Positions 17,887 through 27,849 are shown, counted from the first letter of the stretch. The stretch: DNA of 48,151 bases from Caulobacteraceae bacterium (GCA_025359665.1 JANYFU010000405.1:1-48151), one strand, 5' to 3'. The notes: generated from the letters alone by a model not told the origin. A program made the numbers and translations.

Positions 17887-18888
17887 CTAACGATACGGAT
17901 CCGGCTTAGACAGATATTGCCCGACATAGTCGGCGACGCCGTCTTCCAGGGAGGTGGCGCCAGCAGCCCACCCCAGATTTCGCAGACGATCCATGCCCGC
18001 GCGCGTGTAGTATTGATAAGCCCCGCGCAGGGGCTCGGGCATCTCGATGTAGTCAATCCGAGGGGCCTGGCCAGCGGCCTTAAATACGGCACGAGCCAGA
18101 TCCGCGAATGACCGCGCTTGCCCGGAACCCAGGTTGAACACGCCGTTGACGCCGCTCGACCGCGCCAGCCAGCCGACGCAATCAGCCACGTCCCGCACAT
18201 AGATGAAATCGCGAGACTGGCCGCCATCAGGGTAGTCCGTCCGGTAGGACTTGAAGAGCTTCACCCGCTCTCCGGCCACCACGGTCGGCCAGATCTGCGA
18301 GACCACCGAGCCCATCGCTCCCTTGTGGCCCTCGTTGGGACCATAGACGTTGAAGAACTTCAGCCCTGTCCAACCTGGCGGCGCCAGCCCAACGGCGGCT
18401 TGGCGAACCGCAAACAGGTCGAACAGCGCCTTTGACCAGCCGTAGGGATTGAGGGGCCGCAGGGCGCTGAGCGCGGCCGAATCCTGGGAGTCGTCAAAAC
18501 CACGCGCGCCATCCCCATAGGTCGCGGCGGAGGAGGCGTAGATGAACCTGCAGCCTCTCACCGCACACCAGCGAAAAAGATCCCTCGACAGGACGAAGTT
18601 GTTGGTCAGAATCCGGTCTGCGTCGGTTTCTAGGGTCGACGACACCGCGCCCATGTGAACGATCAGATCAACCGCGCGCCCGTTCTGGCCAAGCCAGTCG
18701 CAGAGCCCCTCCGGCGGTATGATGTCCGCGATCGGATGCTTGGCGAGATTGCGCCATTTGCCGGAGTCAGACCGCCTGAGTCGGTCGCAGACGACGACCT
18801 CGCACCCCGGATCCTCAAGCAGGGTCGCGACGATGTTCGAACCGATAAAACCGGCCCCGCCTGTAACCAGGATCGTCGAACTCGCCAC
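17887..18888 (-). CDS. hldD: ADP-glyceromanno-heptose 6-epimerase
   Basis: ILVTGGAGFIGSNIVATL, FIYASSAATYGDG, LNPYGWSKALFD, GLKFFNVYGPNEGHKGAMGSVV. Confidence 0.93.
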   Translation of the reverse strand: MASSTILVTGGAGFIGSNIVATLLEDPGCEVVVCDRLRRSDSGKWRNLAKHPIADIIPPEGLCDWLGQNGRAVDLIVHMGAVSSTLETDADRILTNNFVLSRDLFRWCAVRGCRFIYASSAATYGDGARGFDDSQDSAALSALRPLNPYGWSKALFDLFAVRQAAVGLAPPGWTGLKFFNVYGPNEGHKGAMGSVVSQIWPTVVAGERVKLFKSYRTDYPDGGQSRDFIYVRDVADCVGWLARSSGVNGVFNLGSGQARSFADLARAVFKAAGQAPRIDYIEMPEPLRGAYQYYTRAGMDRLRNLGWAAGATSLEDGVADYVGQYLSKPDPYR

Positions 18889-18891
18889 GGC

Positions 18892-19752
18892 CTAAACCTC
18901 CGCGATCGATCGACGCTTGGCCAGGGCGTCATAATCGAGAAGCTCCCTGAGAAGGCCCTCGAGGCTGTTGAGTGGCACCATGGTCGGCCCGTCAGACGGG
19001 GCGTGATCAGGGTCCTGATGGGTTTCGAGAAACACGGCGGCGACTCCGATGGCCACCGCGGCCCTGGCTAAAACCGAGACAAACTCACGCTCACCACCGG
19101 AGTGGTCGCCTTGTCCACCCGGTTGCGCAACCGAATGCGTGGCGTCGAACACCACCGGGCAACCGATCCTGGCAAGGATTGGCAGCGCGCGCATATCCGA
19201 AATCAGGGTATTGTAGCCGAACGACACGCCGCGCTCGCAGGCCATGACGTTAGGATTTCCTGCCGAGGTCGCCTTGGCGATGACATTTTTCATGTCCCAA
19301 GGCGCGAGGAACTGTCCCTTCTTGATATTGAGGGCCGCTCGGGTCCGGGCCGCGGCCACGATCAGATCGGTCTGGCGGCTGAGGAACGCCGGAATCTGCA
19401 GCACGTCGACGACTTCGGCCGCCAGCGCGCATTGATCGGTCTCATGAACGTCGGTCAGGGTCGGCAACCCTGTAGTTTCGCGAATCTCCGCGAATATCGG
19501 CAGGGCCTCGGCAAGACCGATACCCCTCGCGGCGCCGCCGGAAGTCCGGTTGGCTTTGTCGAACGAGGCTTTATAGACGATTCCGATTTGCAAGCGTCGC
19601 GAAATTTCGCTTAGCGCGTGGGCCATTTCGAGCGCATGCTGGCGACTTTCCAACTGACACGGGCCTGCAATCACCGAGAGCCGTTCGGCGTTGCCGATCC
19701 GGACCACGGCTCCTTTGACTGTTTTGAGCTCAATGACCGGATTGAGTTCCAT
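18892..19752 (-). CDS. kdsA: 3-deoxy-8-phosphooctulonate synthase
   Basis: LSVIAGPCQLESRQHALEMA, YKASFDKANRTS, LPTLTDVHE, DVLQIPAFLSRQTDL, VFDATHSVAQPGG. ORF begins 19806; likely start MELNPVIELK at 19752. Confidence 0.95.
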   Translation of the reverse strand: MELNPVIELKTVKGAVVRIGNAERLSVIAGPCQLESRQHALEMAHALSEISRRLQIGIVYKASFDKANRTSGGAARGIGLAEALPIFAEIRETTGLPTLTDVHETDQCALAAEVVDVLQIPAFLSRQTDLIVAAARTRAALNIKKGQFLAPWDMKNVIAKATSAGNPNVMACERGVSFGYNTLISDMRALPILARIGCPVVFDATHSVAQPGGQGDHSGGEREFVSVLARAAVAIGVAAVFLETHQDPDHAPSDGPTMVPLNSLEGLLRELLDYDALAKRRSIAEV

Positions 19753-19850
19753 GGTCGTGGGTCTCCCTGATCCGACGCTCCTGGACCGGCGTAGAAGTGA
19801 ACACAAGGTGGGCCAGATTCAAGCCGGCCGCCCATCACAGACGAGAGGCG

Positions 19851-21284
19851 ATGCCCATGCCCCCGCCGGCCGTGGTCTGGCTAAGGAACGATCTGCGGCT
19901 CGCCGACAACCCGGCGCTGAGCGCGGCCGCGCTGGCCGGCCCCGTCATTCCGTTGTTCATTCTGGACGAAGCAGCCGGGACTAGACCCCTTGGCGGCGCC
20001 GCGCGGTGGTGGCTGGACAAATCCTTGCGGGCCTTGTCGGCCGATCTCGCCGATCGAGGCACGCCACTGGTGCTCAGACGGGGACCCGCCGAACAGGTTC
20101 TCCAAGAGGTGATTGCCGAAGCCGGGGCCGGATCAGTTTATTGGAACCGTTTGTACGATCCCTCGGCGGTATGCAGGGACGGCAAGATCAAAGCGGTCCT
20201 GCGGGACGCGGGCGTGATCACCCGCTCATTCAATGGCGCCCTACTGAACGAACCGTGGACCGTCAAAACCGGAGCGGGCGGCCCCTACCGCGTTTTTACG
20301 CCCTATTGGCGTGCGGCAAGGCCGTTCGCTGACGAGTCGGCGCCCGACACAACGCCGCCGAGGCTCCAGGGGTTCGGGGTGTCTCTCGCATCGGACCGAC
20401 TGGATGATTGGTCTCTCCATCCTCACACGCCGGACTGGTCAGCGGGATTTAAGGACTGGCGACCGGGCGAAGCTGGCGCCCAGGCTCGTCTGACTTCGTT
20501 TTTGTCCAGCAGCGTCGACAACTACGTTGACCTTCGAGATCGACCCGCCGTGTCTGGCACGTCGCGCCTCTCGCCCTACCTGCATTTTGGTGAGATCAGT
20601 CCCCGGCAGGTCTGGGCCGCGGGGAAGTGCGCGGTGGCGGAAAGGCGCGCGTCGCTACGCCAGGTCGATGGTTTCCTTCGCGAACTTGGTTGGCGTGAAT
20701 TCAACCACCAACTCGGGTTTCATTTTCCGCGAATGGAGCAGGAAGGATTCAATCCCCGGTTCCTCAACTTCCCCTGGCGAGAGGACCCCGTTGGTGTGGA
20801 AGCCTGGCGCCGCGGACGCACCGGCTTTCCGATTGTCGACGCGGGTATGCGCGAGCTGTGGGCTACCGGTTGGATGCACAACCGGTTGCGCATGATCGCC
20901 GCCTCCTTCCTGATCAAGGATCTGTTGGTGGACTGGCGTGTGGGCGAAGCCTGGTTTTGGGACACCCTGGTGGACGCAGACCTTGCGAACAACCTCGCGG
21001 GTTGGCAATGGGTGGCGGGATCGGGCGCGGACGCGGCCCCCTATTTTCGAGTTTTCAATCCGGTGCTTCAGGGGGAGAAGTTTGATCCGGACGGAACGTA
21101 TGTTCGGCGTTGGGTCCCGGAGCTTGCTCGGCTACCCAACGCCTGTATTCATCAGCCTTGGCGCGCGGACACCGACATTCTCGCCGCGGCCGATGTTCGC
21201 CTGGGCGTGACCTATCCCGCTCCTATCGTCGACCATGCCGTGGCTCGAGACCGAGCCCTGGCAGCCTATGAGAGACTCGCATGA
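19851..21284 (+). CDS. phrB: Deoxyribodipyrimidine photo-lyase
   Basis: AVVWLRNDLRLADNPAL, SPYLHFGEISPRQVW, FLRELGWREFNHQLGFHFP, PIVDAGMRELWATGWMHNRLRMIAASFLIKDLLVDWR, DADLANNLAGWQWVAGSGADAAPYFRVFNP. Confidence 0.95.
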   Translation: MPMPPPAVVWLRNDLRLADNPALSAAALAGPVIPLFILDEAAGTRPLGGAARWWLDKSLRALSADLADRGTPLVLRRGPAEQVLQEVIAEAGAGSVYWNRLYDPSAVCRDGKIKAVLRDAGVITRSFNGALLNEPWTVKTGAGGPYRVFTPYWRAARPFADESAPDTTPPRLQGFGVSLASDRLDDWSLHPHTPDWSAGFKDWRPGEAGAQARLTSFLSSSVDNYVDLRDRPAVSGTSRLSPYLHFGEISPRQVWAAGKCAVAERRASLRQVDGFLRELGWREFNHQLGFHFPRMEQEGFNPRFLNFPWREDPVGVEAWRRGRTGFPIVDAGMRELWATGWMHNRLRMIAASFLIKDLLVDWRVGEAWFWDTLVDADLANNLAGWQWVAGSGADAAPYFRVFNPVLQGEKFDPDGTYVRRWVPELARLPNACIHQPWRADTDILAAADVRLGVTYPAPIVDHAVARDRALAAYERLA

Positions 21285-22525
21285 CGACCGCCGAACAGAC
21301 GCGCCCGACTCCCCTCGTCCTCGGTTTGAACGACCCTGAGTTGCGCGCGGCGCCAGCGGCGTTCAGGACCGCGGTGTCGATTTCGCGTCGCAATTGGGAT
21401 TTCGGTGTTCTCACATTCGTTCTTCCTTCTGGCCGGGAATTGCGGATCGAAGGGCGCGCGCCAGGACCTCACGGCCGACTGGTCGTCAAGGACTTCCGGT
21501 TTGTTTCGAGAGTTCTGGCCGCGGCGGATATCGGCTTTGGCGAGGGCTACATGGCCGGTGAATGGGACACGCCGGATCTGGCGGCGCTGCTTGAAGTTTT
21601 CACATTGAACTTTGACCGGCTTGAGAAGCTGGTCGAAGGCAACCCCATCATGCGCGCACTGAACTTTCTGGCGCACGCTTTCAATCGCAACTCCAAGGCC
21701 GGATCGCGCCGAAACATCTACGCCCACTATGATCTGGGTAACACCTTCTACGAGTGCTGGCTTGACGCCAGCATGACCTATTCGTCGGCCAAATACGAAC
21801 AGCCCGGCCAGCGATTGGCCGAGGCTCAACGCAACAAATATCTATCCCTGGCGCAGCAGATCGATCTCCAACCGGGGCATCACGTGCTTGAGATCGGTTG
21901 CGGTTGGGGTGGGTTCGCCGAGTTCGCGGCCAAGGAGATCGGCGCGAAAGTTACGGGCGTAACCATCTCGCCATCGCAGTTCGAATTCGCCAAGCAACGC
22001 TTGTTCAACCTGGGTCTCGCGGAAAAAGCCGAGATTCGCTTGGTGGATTATCGCGATATCCAAGGCCGCTTCGATAGGGTCGCATCGATCGAAATGTTCG
22101 AGGCGGTCGGCGAGGCTTATTGGCCGGCATATTTCGAGAAAATCCGGGAGGTTCTCGCGCCAGGCGGTCGCGCGGGCCTGCAGATCATCACCATTCGCGA
22201 TGACCTGTTCAAAGTATACCGCCAACGCTCTGATTTCATGAGAAAATATATATTCCCGGGCGGCATGCTGCCGAGCGAAACCAGGCTTCGGGAGGAAACC
22301 GCCAAAGCTGGGTTGGAATGGGGGACGATCACCCGGTTCGGTCAGGACTACGGCGAAACACTGGCGGAGTGGGCGACCCGATTCGACGGCGCCTGGAGTC
22401 AGATTAACGCGCTGGGATTTGACGAGCGTTTCCGCCGCCTTTGGAGTTTCTATCTGCGGTATTGCGAAGCGGCATTCAGGACGGGGCGCACCAATGTGGT
22501 GCAGCTCAGCCTCGCCAGGACCTGA
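21281..22525 (+). CDS. cfa: Cyclopropane-fatty-acyl-phospholipid synthase family SAM-dependent methyltransferase
   Basis: YAHYDLGNTFYECWLDASMTYSSAKY, HVLEIGCGWGGFAEFAAKEIGAKVTGVTISPSQFEFAKQR, IEMFEAVGEAYWPAYFEKI, KYIFPGGMLPS. Confidence 0.94.
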   Translation: MTTAEQTRPTPLVLGLNDPELRAAPAAFRTAVSISRRNWDFGVLTFVLPSGRELRIEGRAPGPHGRLVVKDFRFVSRVLAAADIGFGEGYMAGEWDTPDLAALLEVFTLNFDRLEKLVEGNPIMRALNFLAHAFNRNSKAGSRRNIYAHYDLGNTFYECWLDASMTYSSAKYEQPGQRLAEAQRNKYLSLAQQIDLQPGHHVLEIGCGWGGFAEFAAKEIGAKVTGVTISPSQFEFAKQRLFNLGLAEKAEIRLVDYRDIQGRFDRVASIEMFEAVGEAYWPAYFEKIREVLAPGGRAGLQIITIRDDLFKVYRQRSDFMRKYIFPGGMLPSETRLREETAKAGLEWGTITRFGQDYGETLAEWATRFDGAWSQINALGFDERFRRLWSFYLRYCEAAFRTGRTNVVQLSLART

Positions 22526-22581
22526 CACATCCGACGTCTTTCTTCTTGCGTCGCCCGACAAGAGACCCAAATGAATTGGGC

Positions 22582-23595
22582 ATGATGAATCCGTCCATTC
22601 GCGCTGGCGTTATCGACGCCATCGGCGACACTCCCCTGATCCGCCTGCGAGCGCCCAGCGACGCAACGGGATGTGAAATCCTGGGTAAAGCTGAGTTCAT
22701 GAATCCCGGCCAGTCGGTCAAGGACCGCGCTGCTCTCTACATCGTTCGCGACGCCGAGCGCCGCGGACTTCTGAAACCTGGCGGCCGCATTGTCGAAGGC
22801 ACGGCGGGGAACACCGGAATAGGCCTCGCCATGGTCGCATCGGCGCTTGGATATTCCACGACGATCGTGATTCCGCGAACGCAGAGCCAGGAGAAGAAAG
22901 ACGCCATACGACTGATGGGCGCGACCTTGGTGGAGGTTGACGCCGTTCCCTACGCCAACCCGGCCAACTACGTGAGGTATTCAGGCCGGCTGGCCGAGGC
23001 GCTTGCCGCGAGTGAGCCGGCCGGCGCGATCTGGGCTAACCAGTTCGATAATACTGCTAACCGCCAAGCTCACCAGGAAACCACGGGACCGGAGATCTGG
23101 AAACAGACGGGAGGATCGGTGGATGGATTCATCTGCGCGGTCGGATCGGGCGGGACATTGGCCGGCGTGGCGGCAGCGCTCCGCAAAAATAATCCGCGAA
23201 TCGCGATCGGCCTGGCGGACCCGCACGGCGCCTCGCTCTATGAGTGGTATGCTCACGGAGAGCTACGGGCGGAAGGATCATCCATAACCGAAGGAATCGG
23301 ACAGGGCCGGATCACCGCCAATCTGGAGGGTTTGAAGGTCGATTATCCATATCGGATAAGCGACGACGAAATGCTGCGGGTAGTGTTTGAACTGGCCCAG
23401 CAAGAGGGCCTGGTGATGGGCGGGTCGACGGGCATCAATGTGGCCGGCGCGATCCGCCTTGCCCGCGACCTTGGACCGGGACATACGATTGTGACCATCC
23501 TTTGCGACTACGGCTCGCGGTACCAGAGCAAGCTATTCAATTCAGAGTTTCTCAAGGAGCGGGGTCTGCCGACTCCGCCGTGGTTATCCCAATGA
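22582..23595 (+). CDS. cysK: Cysteine synthase A family protein
   Basis: DAIGDTPLIRLRAPSDATGCEILGKAEFMNPGQSVKDRAALYIV (PLP lysine), VEGTAGNTGIGLAMVASALGY, SGGTLAGVAAAL. ATG at 22582 (ORF starts 22441 inside cfa). Confidence 0.9.
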   Translation: MMNPSIRAGVIDAIGDTPLIRLRAPSDATGCEILGKAEFMNPGQSVKDRAALYIVRDAERRGLLKPGGRIVEGTAGNTGIGLAMVASALGYSTTIVIPRTQSQEKKDAIRLMGATLVEVDAVPYANPANYVRYSGRLAEALAASEPAGAIWANQFDNTANRQAHQETTGPEIWKQTGGSVDGFICAVGSGGTLAGVAAALRKNNPRIAIGLADPHGASLYEWYAHGELRAEGSSITEGIGQGRITANLEGLKVDYPYRISDDEMLRVVFELAQQEGLVMGGSTGINVAGAIRLARDLGPGHTIVTILCDYGSRYQSKLFNSEFLKERGLPTPPWLSQ

Positions 23596-24431
23596 CCGAC
23601 CCGATGGTCTCGACGGACTGGCTCCTGGCGCGGCTTGATGACCCCTCCATCCGGATATTCGACGCCAGTTGGTTCATGCCCGGGTCGGTCCGCGATCCGG
23701 ACAAGGAGTACGCCGCAGGTCATATTCCAGGCGCGGCGCGGTACGATATCGATGCCCTGTCAGATCACGACTCAGCGCTGCCCCACATGCTAGCGCCACC
23801 GTCCGACTTCGCCATTGCGATGCGGCGCCGCGGAATTGAGCCGGCGTCCAGCGTTATCGTCTATGATTCAGAGGGCCTGTTTTCCGCGCCGCGCGCCTGG
23901 TGGACCCTGCGCGCGATGGGACATGCCGCGGCGTTCGTCCTCGACGGCGGCCTGCCCCGTTGGACAAGCGAGGGTCACCCCGTGGAGACCGGTTGGCGCC
24001 AGCCGCGCCACGGAGAATTCAAGGCCCATCCCCGGGAAGATTTGGTCGAGGACATGGATGGTGTCCTGGCCGCTCTTGTTGATGATGAACGGCAGGTAGT
24101 GGATGCGCGGCCTTCGCCGAGATTTCGTGGCGAAGCGCCCGAACCTCGCCCCGGATTGCGCGGAGGTCACATGCCTGAGGCTATCAACGTCCCTTGGTCG
24201 ACGGTGGTGGAAAAAGGATCGCTGCTCCCGGCGGAGCGCCTTCGAGAGATCTTTGAAGCCGCAGGCGTGGATCTTGAACGACCTGTGGTGACGACCTGCG
24301 GCTCGGGCATTAGCGCCTGCGTGCTGGCGCTCGCCCTGGCGAGATTGGGCAGCGATAGCGTCGCCGTCTACGACGGATCCTGGTCGGAGTGGGGGAGCAG
24401 GTCCGATACCCCCGTCGTTACGGGACCGTAA
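23592..24431 (+). CDS. sseA: 3-mercaptopyruvate sulfurtransferase (two rhodanese domains)
   Basis: STDWLLARLDDPSIRIFDASWFMPG, YAAGHIPGAARYDIDALSD, second domain with VVTTCGSGISACVLALALARLG (CGSGxxA active-site loop). Confidence 0.92.
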   Translation: MTDPMVSTDWLLARLDDPSIRIFDASWFMPGSVRDPDKEYAAGHIPGAARYDIDALSDHDSALPHMLAPPSDFAIAMRRRGIEPASSVIVYDSEGLFSAPRAWWTLRAMGHAAAFVLDGGLPRWTSEGHPVETGWRQPRHGEFKAHPREDLVEDMDGVLAALVDDERQVVDARPSPRFRGEAPEPRPGLRGGHMPEAINVPWSTVVEKGSLLPAERLREIFEAAGVDLERPVVTTCGSGISACVLALALARLGSDSVAVYDGSWSEWGSRSDTPVVTGP

Positions 24432-24433
24432 GG

Positions 24434-25594
24434 GTGTCAAGCGACGCCAAGCCCGAGTCTCGTCTGTTGCATGTTGGTCAGGCTCCAGCCCGACTTCAAC
24501 GGACGGTAGGGCCACCAATCCAAAAGGGTTCGACTGTGCTTGTGCCGGACGCCGACGCCCTGTACGACGACGCCCAGACCACCTACGGGCGGGCCGGACT
24601 CGCGACGCACGAAGCCTTGATCGACGCCCTAATCGATCTGGAAAATGCCGCCACCGTCAAGTTGTTTCCGTCGGGCCTGGCCGCCATGACGGGAACCTTG
24701 CTGGCCGTCCTCAAGGCCGGAGACGAGGTCCTGGTCACGGATGCAATCTACAAACCGACGCGCCGCTTCTGTGATCGCGTTCTGTCGCGTTTCGGTGTCA
24801 CTGTCCGCTACTACCCGCCCAACGCCTCGCCAGACGAGCTGATTGCCCTCTGTGCCAGCCAAACGCGACTGATCGTCCTGGAATCACCAGGTTCCCTGAC
24901 CTTCGAGGTCCAGGATGCTCCGGCCATCGCCGCCCTAGCCGGCGCTCGGGGAATCCTCACCCTGATGGACAACACCTGGGCGGCGGGCCTCTATTTCAAG
25001 CCTTTGGACCACGGCGTCGACCTATCCGTTCAGGCTTTAACGAAATATGTCGGCGGACATTCCGATGTGTTCATGGGTTCGGTCGCCACGCACAAACCCA
25101 GTCTTGCAAGGGCGCTTGACCGAGCGATTCTCGACTTCGGCTGGAGCGTGTCCGCGGAGGACGCCTATATGATGCTCCGTGGTCTGCGCACCCTGCCGAC
25201 CAGAATGGCGCGTCATCAACAGAGCGGTCTTCGTGTCGCCGACTGGTTGTCGCGCCATCCCCGCGTCGACAAGATTTTCCATCCCGCTCTCGAAGGCTCG
25301 CCGGGTCATGATCTTTGGCGACGCGACTTCACAGGCGGAGCGGGACTGTTCGCCTTCGTTCTCAATGCCGCCGGAGTTGGCGAGACGAGGCTGTTCCTCG
25401 ACGCGTTGAAACTTTTCGGCCTGGGCTTCTCCTGGGGCGGTTTCGAGAGCCTGGCCCTCAACTGCGATCCCCAGTTCGGGGTCCGTCAGGCGCCGCCAGA
25501 GTACGGTGGCGCGTTGATAAGGCTTAGCATTGGCCTGGAGAACGCGGACGACCTGATCGAGGATCTCAACCAGGCCTTAGCAGCCGCCAGTTGA
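24434..25594 (+). CDS. metC: Cystathionine beta-lyase
   Basis: YGRAGLATHEALIDALIDLENA, LFPSGLAAMTGTLLAVLKAGDEVL, LMDNTWAAGLYFKPLDHGVDLSVQALTKYVGGHSDVFMG (PLP lysine motif), FSWGGFESL; likely GTG start. Confidence 0.92.
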   Translation: MSSDAKPESRLLHVGQAPARLQRTVGPPIQKGSTVLVPDADALYDDAQTTYGRAGLATHEALIDALIDLENAATVKLFPSGLAAMTGTLLAVLKAGDEVLVTDAIYKPTRRFCDRVLSRFGVTVRYYPPNASPDELIALCASQTRLIVLESPGSLTFEVQDAPAIAALAGARGILTLMDNTWAAGLYFKPLDHGVDLSVQALTKYVGGHSDVFMGSVATHKPSLARALDRAILDFGWSVSAEDAYMMLRGLRTLPTRMARHQQSGLRVADWLSRHPRVDKIFHPALEGSPGHDLWRRDFTGGAGLFAFVLNAAGVGETRLFLDALKLFGLGFSWGGFESLALNCDPQFGVRQAPPEYGGALIRLSIGLENADDLIEDLNQALAAAS

Positions 25595-25625
25595 ACTGAT
25601 CGCCGTCGAGCGGCGCATCCACGCT

Positions 25626-25702
25626 TGGCGACCCCGGCTGGATTCGAACCAGCAACCGTCCGCTTAGAAGGCGGATGCTCTATCCGGTTGAGCTACGGGG
25701 TC
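25626..25702 (-). tRNA. tRNA-Arg (anticodon TCT)
   Basis: Reverse complement gaccccgtagctcaaccggatagagcatccgccttctaagcggacggttgctggttcgaatccagccggggtcgcca; 7-bp acceptor GACCCCG/CGGGGTC, anticodon loop TTCTAAG, encoded CCA. Confidence 0.95.
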
Positions 25703-25722
25703 GAGGAGCGGGGGTCAGCCGG

Positions 25723-26028
25723 TCAATGCGTCCAGGGCTGCTTGCGTTGAAAAGCGAAATTGTCGGCGTAGGCTTTCACGATCCGCTTGGTCTCGGAGTC
25801 AGGCAGAACCTCGAACGCCAGGCCCCGCCGCCGCGCATAGGCGACAGCCTCTTCCCTGGTGTCGAATGACAATCGAATCTGGCCGTCGGTATCGGTTGTT
25901 TGGGTCCAGCCCATCAGCGGATCAGCCACCCTCGCCGCCCCCGGCTCGAACGCCAGTATCCATCCCTTGGTGTTCGCCCGGCCAGACTGCATGGCGGTCT
26001 TGGCGGGGCGGAATATGCGCGCCAGCAT
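25723..26028 (-). CDS. ETC complex I subunit (NDUFS4-like) family protein
   Basis: MLARIFRPAKTAMQSGRANTKGWILAFEPGAARVADPLMGWTQTTDTDGQIRLSFDTREEAVAYARRRGLAFEV matches the ETC_C1_NDUFA4/NDUFS4 family pattern. Confidence 0.9.
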   Translation of the reverse strand: MLARIFRPAKTAMQSGRANTKGWILAFEPGAARVADPLMGWTQTTDTDGQIRLSFDTREEAVAYARRRGLAFEVLPDSETKRIVKAYADNFAFQRKQPWTH

Positions 26029-26061
26029 GAGCGCTCCTTAACTCTAGTCTGCGGCCTCTTG

Positions 26062-26138
<77 letters not shown>

Positions 26139-26201
26139 TCACCAAAGGACTTCTCCACACCCTCTTGCCACGGGGGGCCGCCAGTCGCAACGCGTCGCCG
26201 A

Positions 26202-26630
26202 TCAAACTGGCCGCCCGCGCATCAGCTTGAATACGCCGGTGGCGCGGGCCAGATCGCGATCGCCCACCGAGGCGCGGCCTTCAACAAAGGCTAGGTCACG
26301 GGTCGCGCGGGTCACCTTCGCCTCTCCCAGCACCCAGTCGCCCGCGCGGCCCATGTCCAGGAAGTCCACGGAAAGATGGACCGTAACCGGTGTGGACCCC
26401 GTTGCCCGGCCCGCGGCGGCGGCCAACAGGCCATCGAGAAAAGCCGACAACATGCCGCCGTGGATCAGGCCGACACCATTGCAGTGCCGCCCGAGCGCGT
26501 GAAATGCCTGCTGATTTCCTTCATCGCCTAGCCGATGGTAGTAGGGTCCGTTGTGGGTTGTGAACGCCCCGCGACCGGCCTGAAGGACAAACCCCATCGG
26601 CGGCGCGTCGCCCGCCTCATTGTCACTCAC
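26202..26630 (-). CDS. PaaI-family thioesterase (hotdog fold)
   Basis: NGVGLIHGGMLSAFLDGLLAAAAGRATGSTPVTVHLSVDFLDMGRAGDWVLGEAKVTRATRDLAFVEGRASV. Confidence 0.85.
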   Translation of the reverse strand: MSDNEAGDAPPMGFVLQAGRGAFTTHNGPYYHRLGDEGNQQAFHALGRHCNGVGLIHGGMLSAFLDGLLAAAAGRATGSTPVTVHLSVDFLDMGRAGDWVLGEAKVTRATRDLAFVEGRASVGDRDLARATGVFKLMRGRPV

Positions 26631-27106
26631 GGATGAAAAATCCTCTCCGTGACCCGGTCGCCTGGTTCGATCCCAGTCTCCGCGGCCCTGCCCCCGCGGA
26701 TCTCCAGAACGCCGAGGACATCGCCTCCCGAAGGTATCGGCGTCTCTGAGTATGGGGCGGCGTTACGGGCGATGGCGATGATCCGGCCGTCCGCCGCGAT
26801 GAACAGCATATCCAGCGGAATCAGGGTGTTCTTCATCCAGAACGCCACCGGTTGGGGAGTCTTGAAATCGAAAAGCATGCCGCGGTCGGCGGCGAGGCTC
26901 TTTCGATACATCAAGCCGCGCTCCCGCGACGCCTCCGTATCCGCCACCTCGACACGGAACCGGCGGACCCCGTGATGAGTAACCACTCCGAGCGGTACCC
27001 ACTTGAAGCTCCCGGCGATCGCTGGTGATTCGATCAAGCCAAGAAGGAGCAATGGCAGTAACAAGCGGGCGAGGAGGCTCGCGAGCCGGGGCGCTAGGAA
27101 GGGCAC
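26627..27106 (-). CDS. DUF192 domain-containing protein, exported
   Basis: FRVEVADTEASRERGLMYRKSLAADRGMLFDFKTPQPVAFWMKNTLIPLDMLFIAADGRI is a DUF192 signature; N-terminal hydrophobic segment. Confidence 0.9.
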   Translation of the reverse strand: MPFLAPRLASLLARLLLPLLLLGLIESPAIAGSFKWVPLGVVTHHGVRRFRVEVADTEASRERGLMYRKSLAADRGMLFDFKTPQPVAFWMKNTLIPLDMLFIAADGRIIAIARNAAPYSETPIPSGGDVLGVLEIRGGRAAETGIEPGDRVTERIFHP

Positions 27107-27139
27107 GTGGAAAAACTCCGGCAGACCAACAATGACCCG

Positions 27140-27742
27140 CTAAGCGTGATGCAGTTCGATGTCCGCCGCAATAAGGCCTTTGGGTCCCTCCACCAACCGA
27201 ACGATCACCGCCTCACCCGGCTGCAAGTCGCCGAGACCCGATCTGCGTAATACCTCAATGTGAACGAAGATGTCGCCTGGCGCATGATCGCGGACCACGA
27301 AACCGTAGCCCTTGGTACGATTGAACCATTTCACCTTGGCCGCCTCATAGGCGCCCGCGTCGGCCACGGCGCTTGGCGATAAATGGTCGTATTCCGCCGC
27401 GCCGTCGGACGACGCGTTAAAATGGTCCTGGCCGTTCAAGCGTCTGGAATGGTCTTCTAGAACATCCGGAACGACCTCGTCGAGGTCGACGATCTCCAGG
27501 ACCTGCCAACCCTTCGGCCTCTTGACCACATCGCAGACTATGATCGAGCCTTCCGAGGCATTGTCGCGTCCGGCGCTGCGGAGGGAGGTCACATGCAGGA
27601 GAACATCCATCAAATCCGTCTGACCGGCATCATCAGGCACGACAAAGCCATAGCCTTTGCCGCCATCGAACCATTTCACACGCCCTCGAATCCGAATCGC
27701 GTCCGGAGGCAAGCTTTGGCCGCCAAAGTTGTCTTCCACCAT
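27140..27742 (-). CDS. Cold-shock protein with two cold-shock domains
   Basis: [20 protein letters not shown]...[13 protein letters not shown] and [36 protein letters not shown]: two RNP1/RNP2-type CSDs in one ORF. Confidence 0.92.
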   Translation of the reverse strand: MVEDNFGGQSLPPDAIRIRGRVKWFDGGKGYGFVVPDDAGQTDLMDVLLHVTSLRSAGRDNASEGSIIVCDVVKRPKGWQVLEIVDLDEVVPDVLEDHSRRLNGQDHFNASSDGAAEYDHLSPSAVADAGAYEAAKVKWFNRTKGYGFVVRDHAPGDIFVHIEVLRRSGLGDLQPGEAVIVRLVEGPKGLIAADIELHHA

Positions 27743-27815
27743 AGGCCCCCGCAGCCCCCCGCCGTCCCGTGGCCTTGGGATAGCTAACGTTATGATGAGT
27801 CGAAGCCGGCGAAGA

Positions 27816-27849
27816 GGTCAACGGGCGGTTGACCATGGCAGGTCACCTG
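27816..27849. promoter_or_regulatory. Paired palindromes upstream of the double-CSD gene (candidate operator or leader hairpins)
   Basis: ggtcaac-gggcg-gttgacc (27816-27834) and caggt-c-acctg (27839-27849), in the intergenic region between the CSD gene and tRNA-Glu. Confidence 0.35.
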
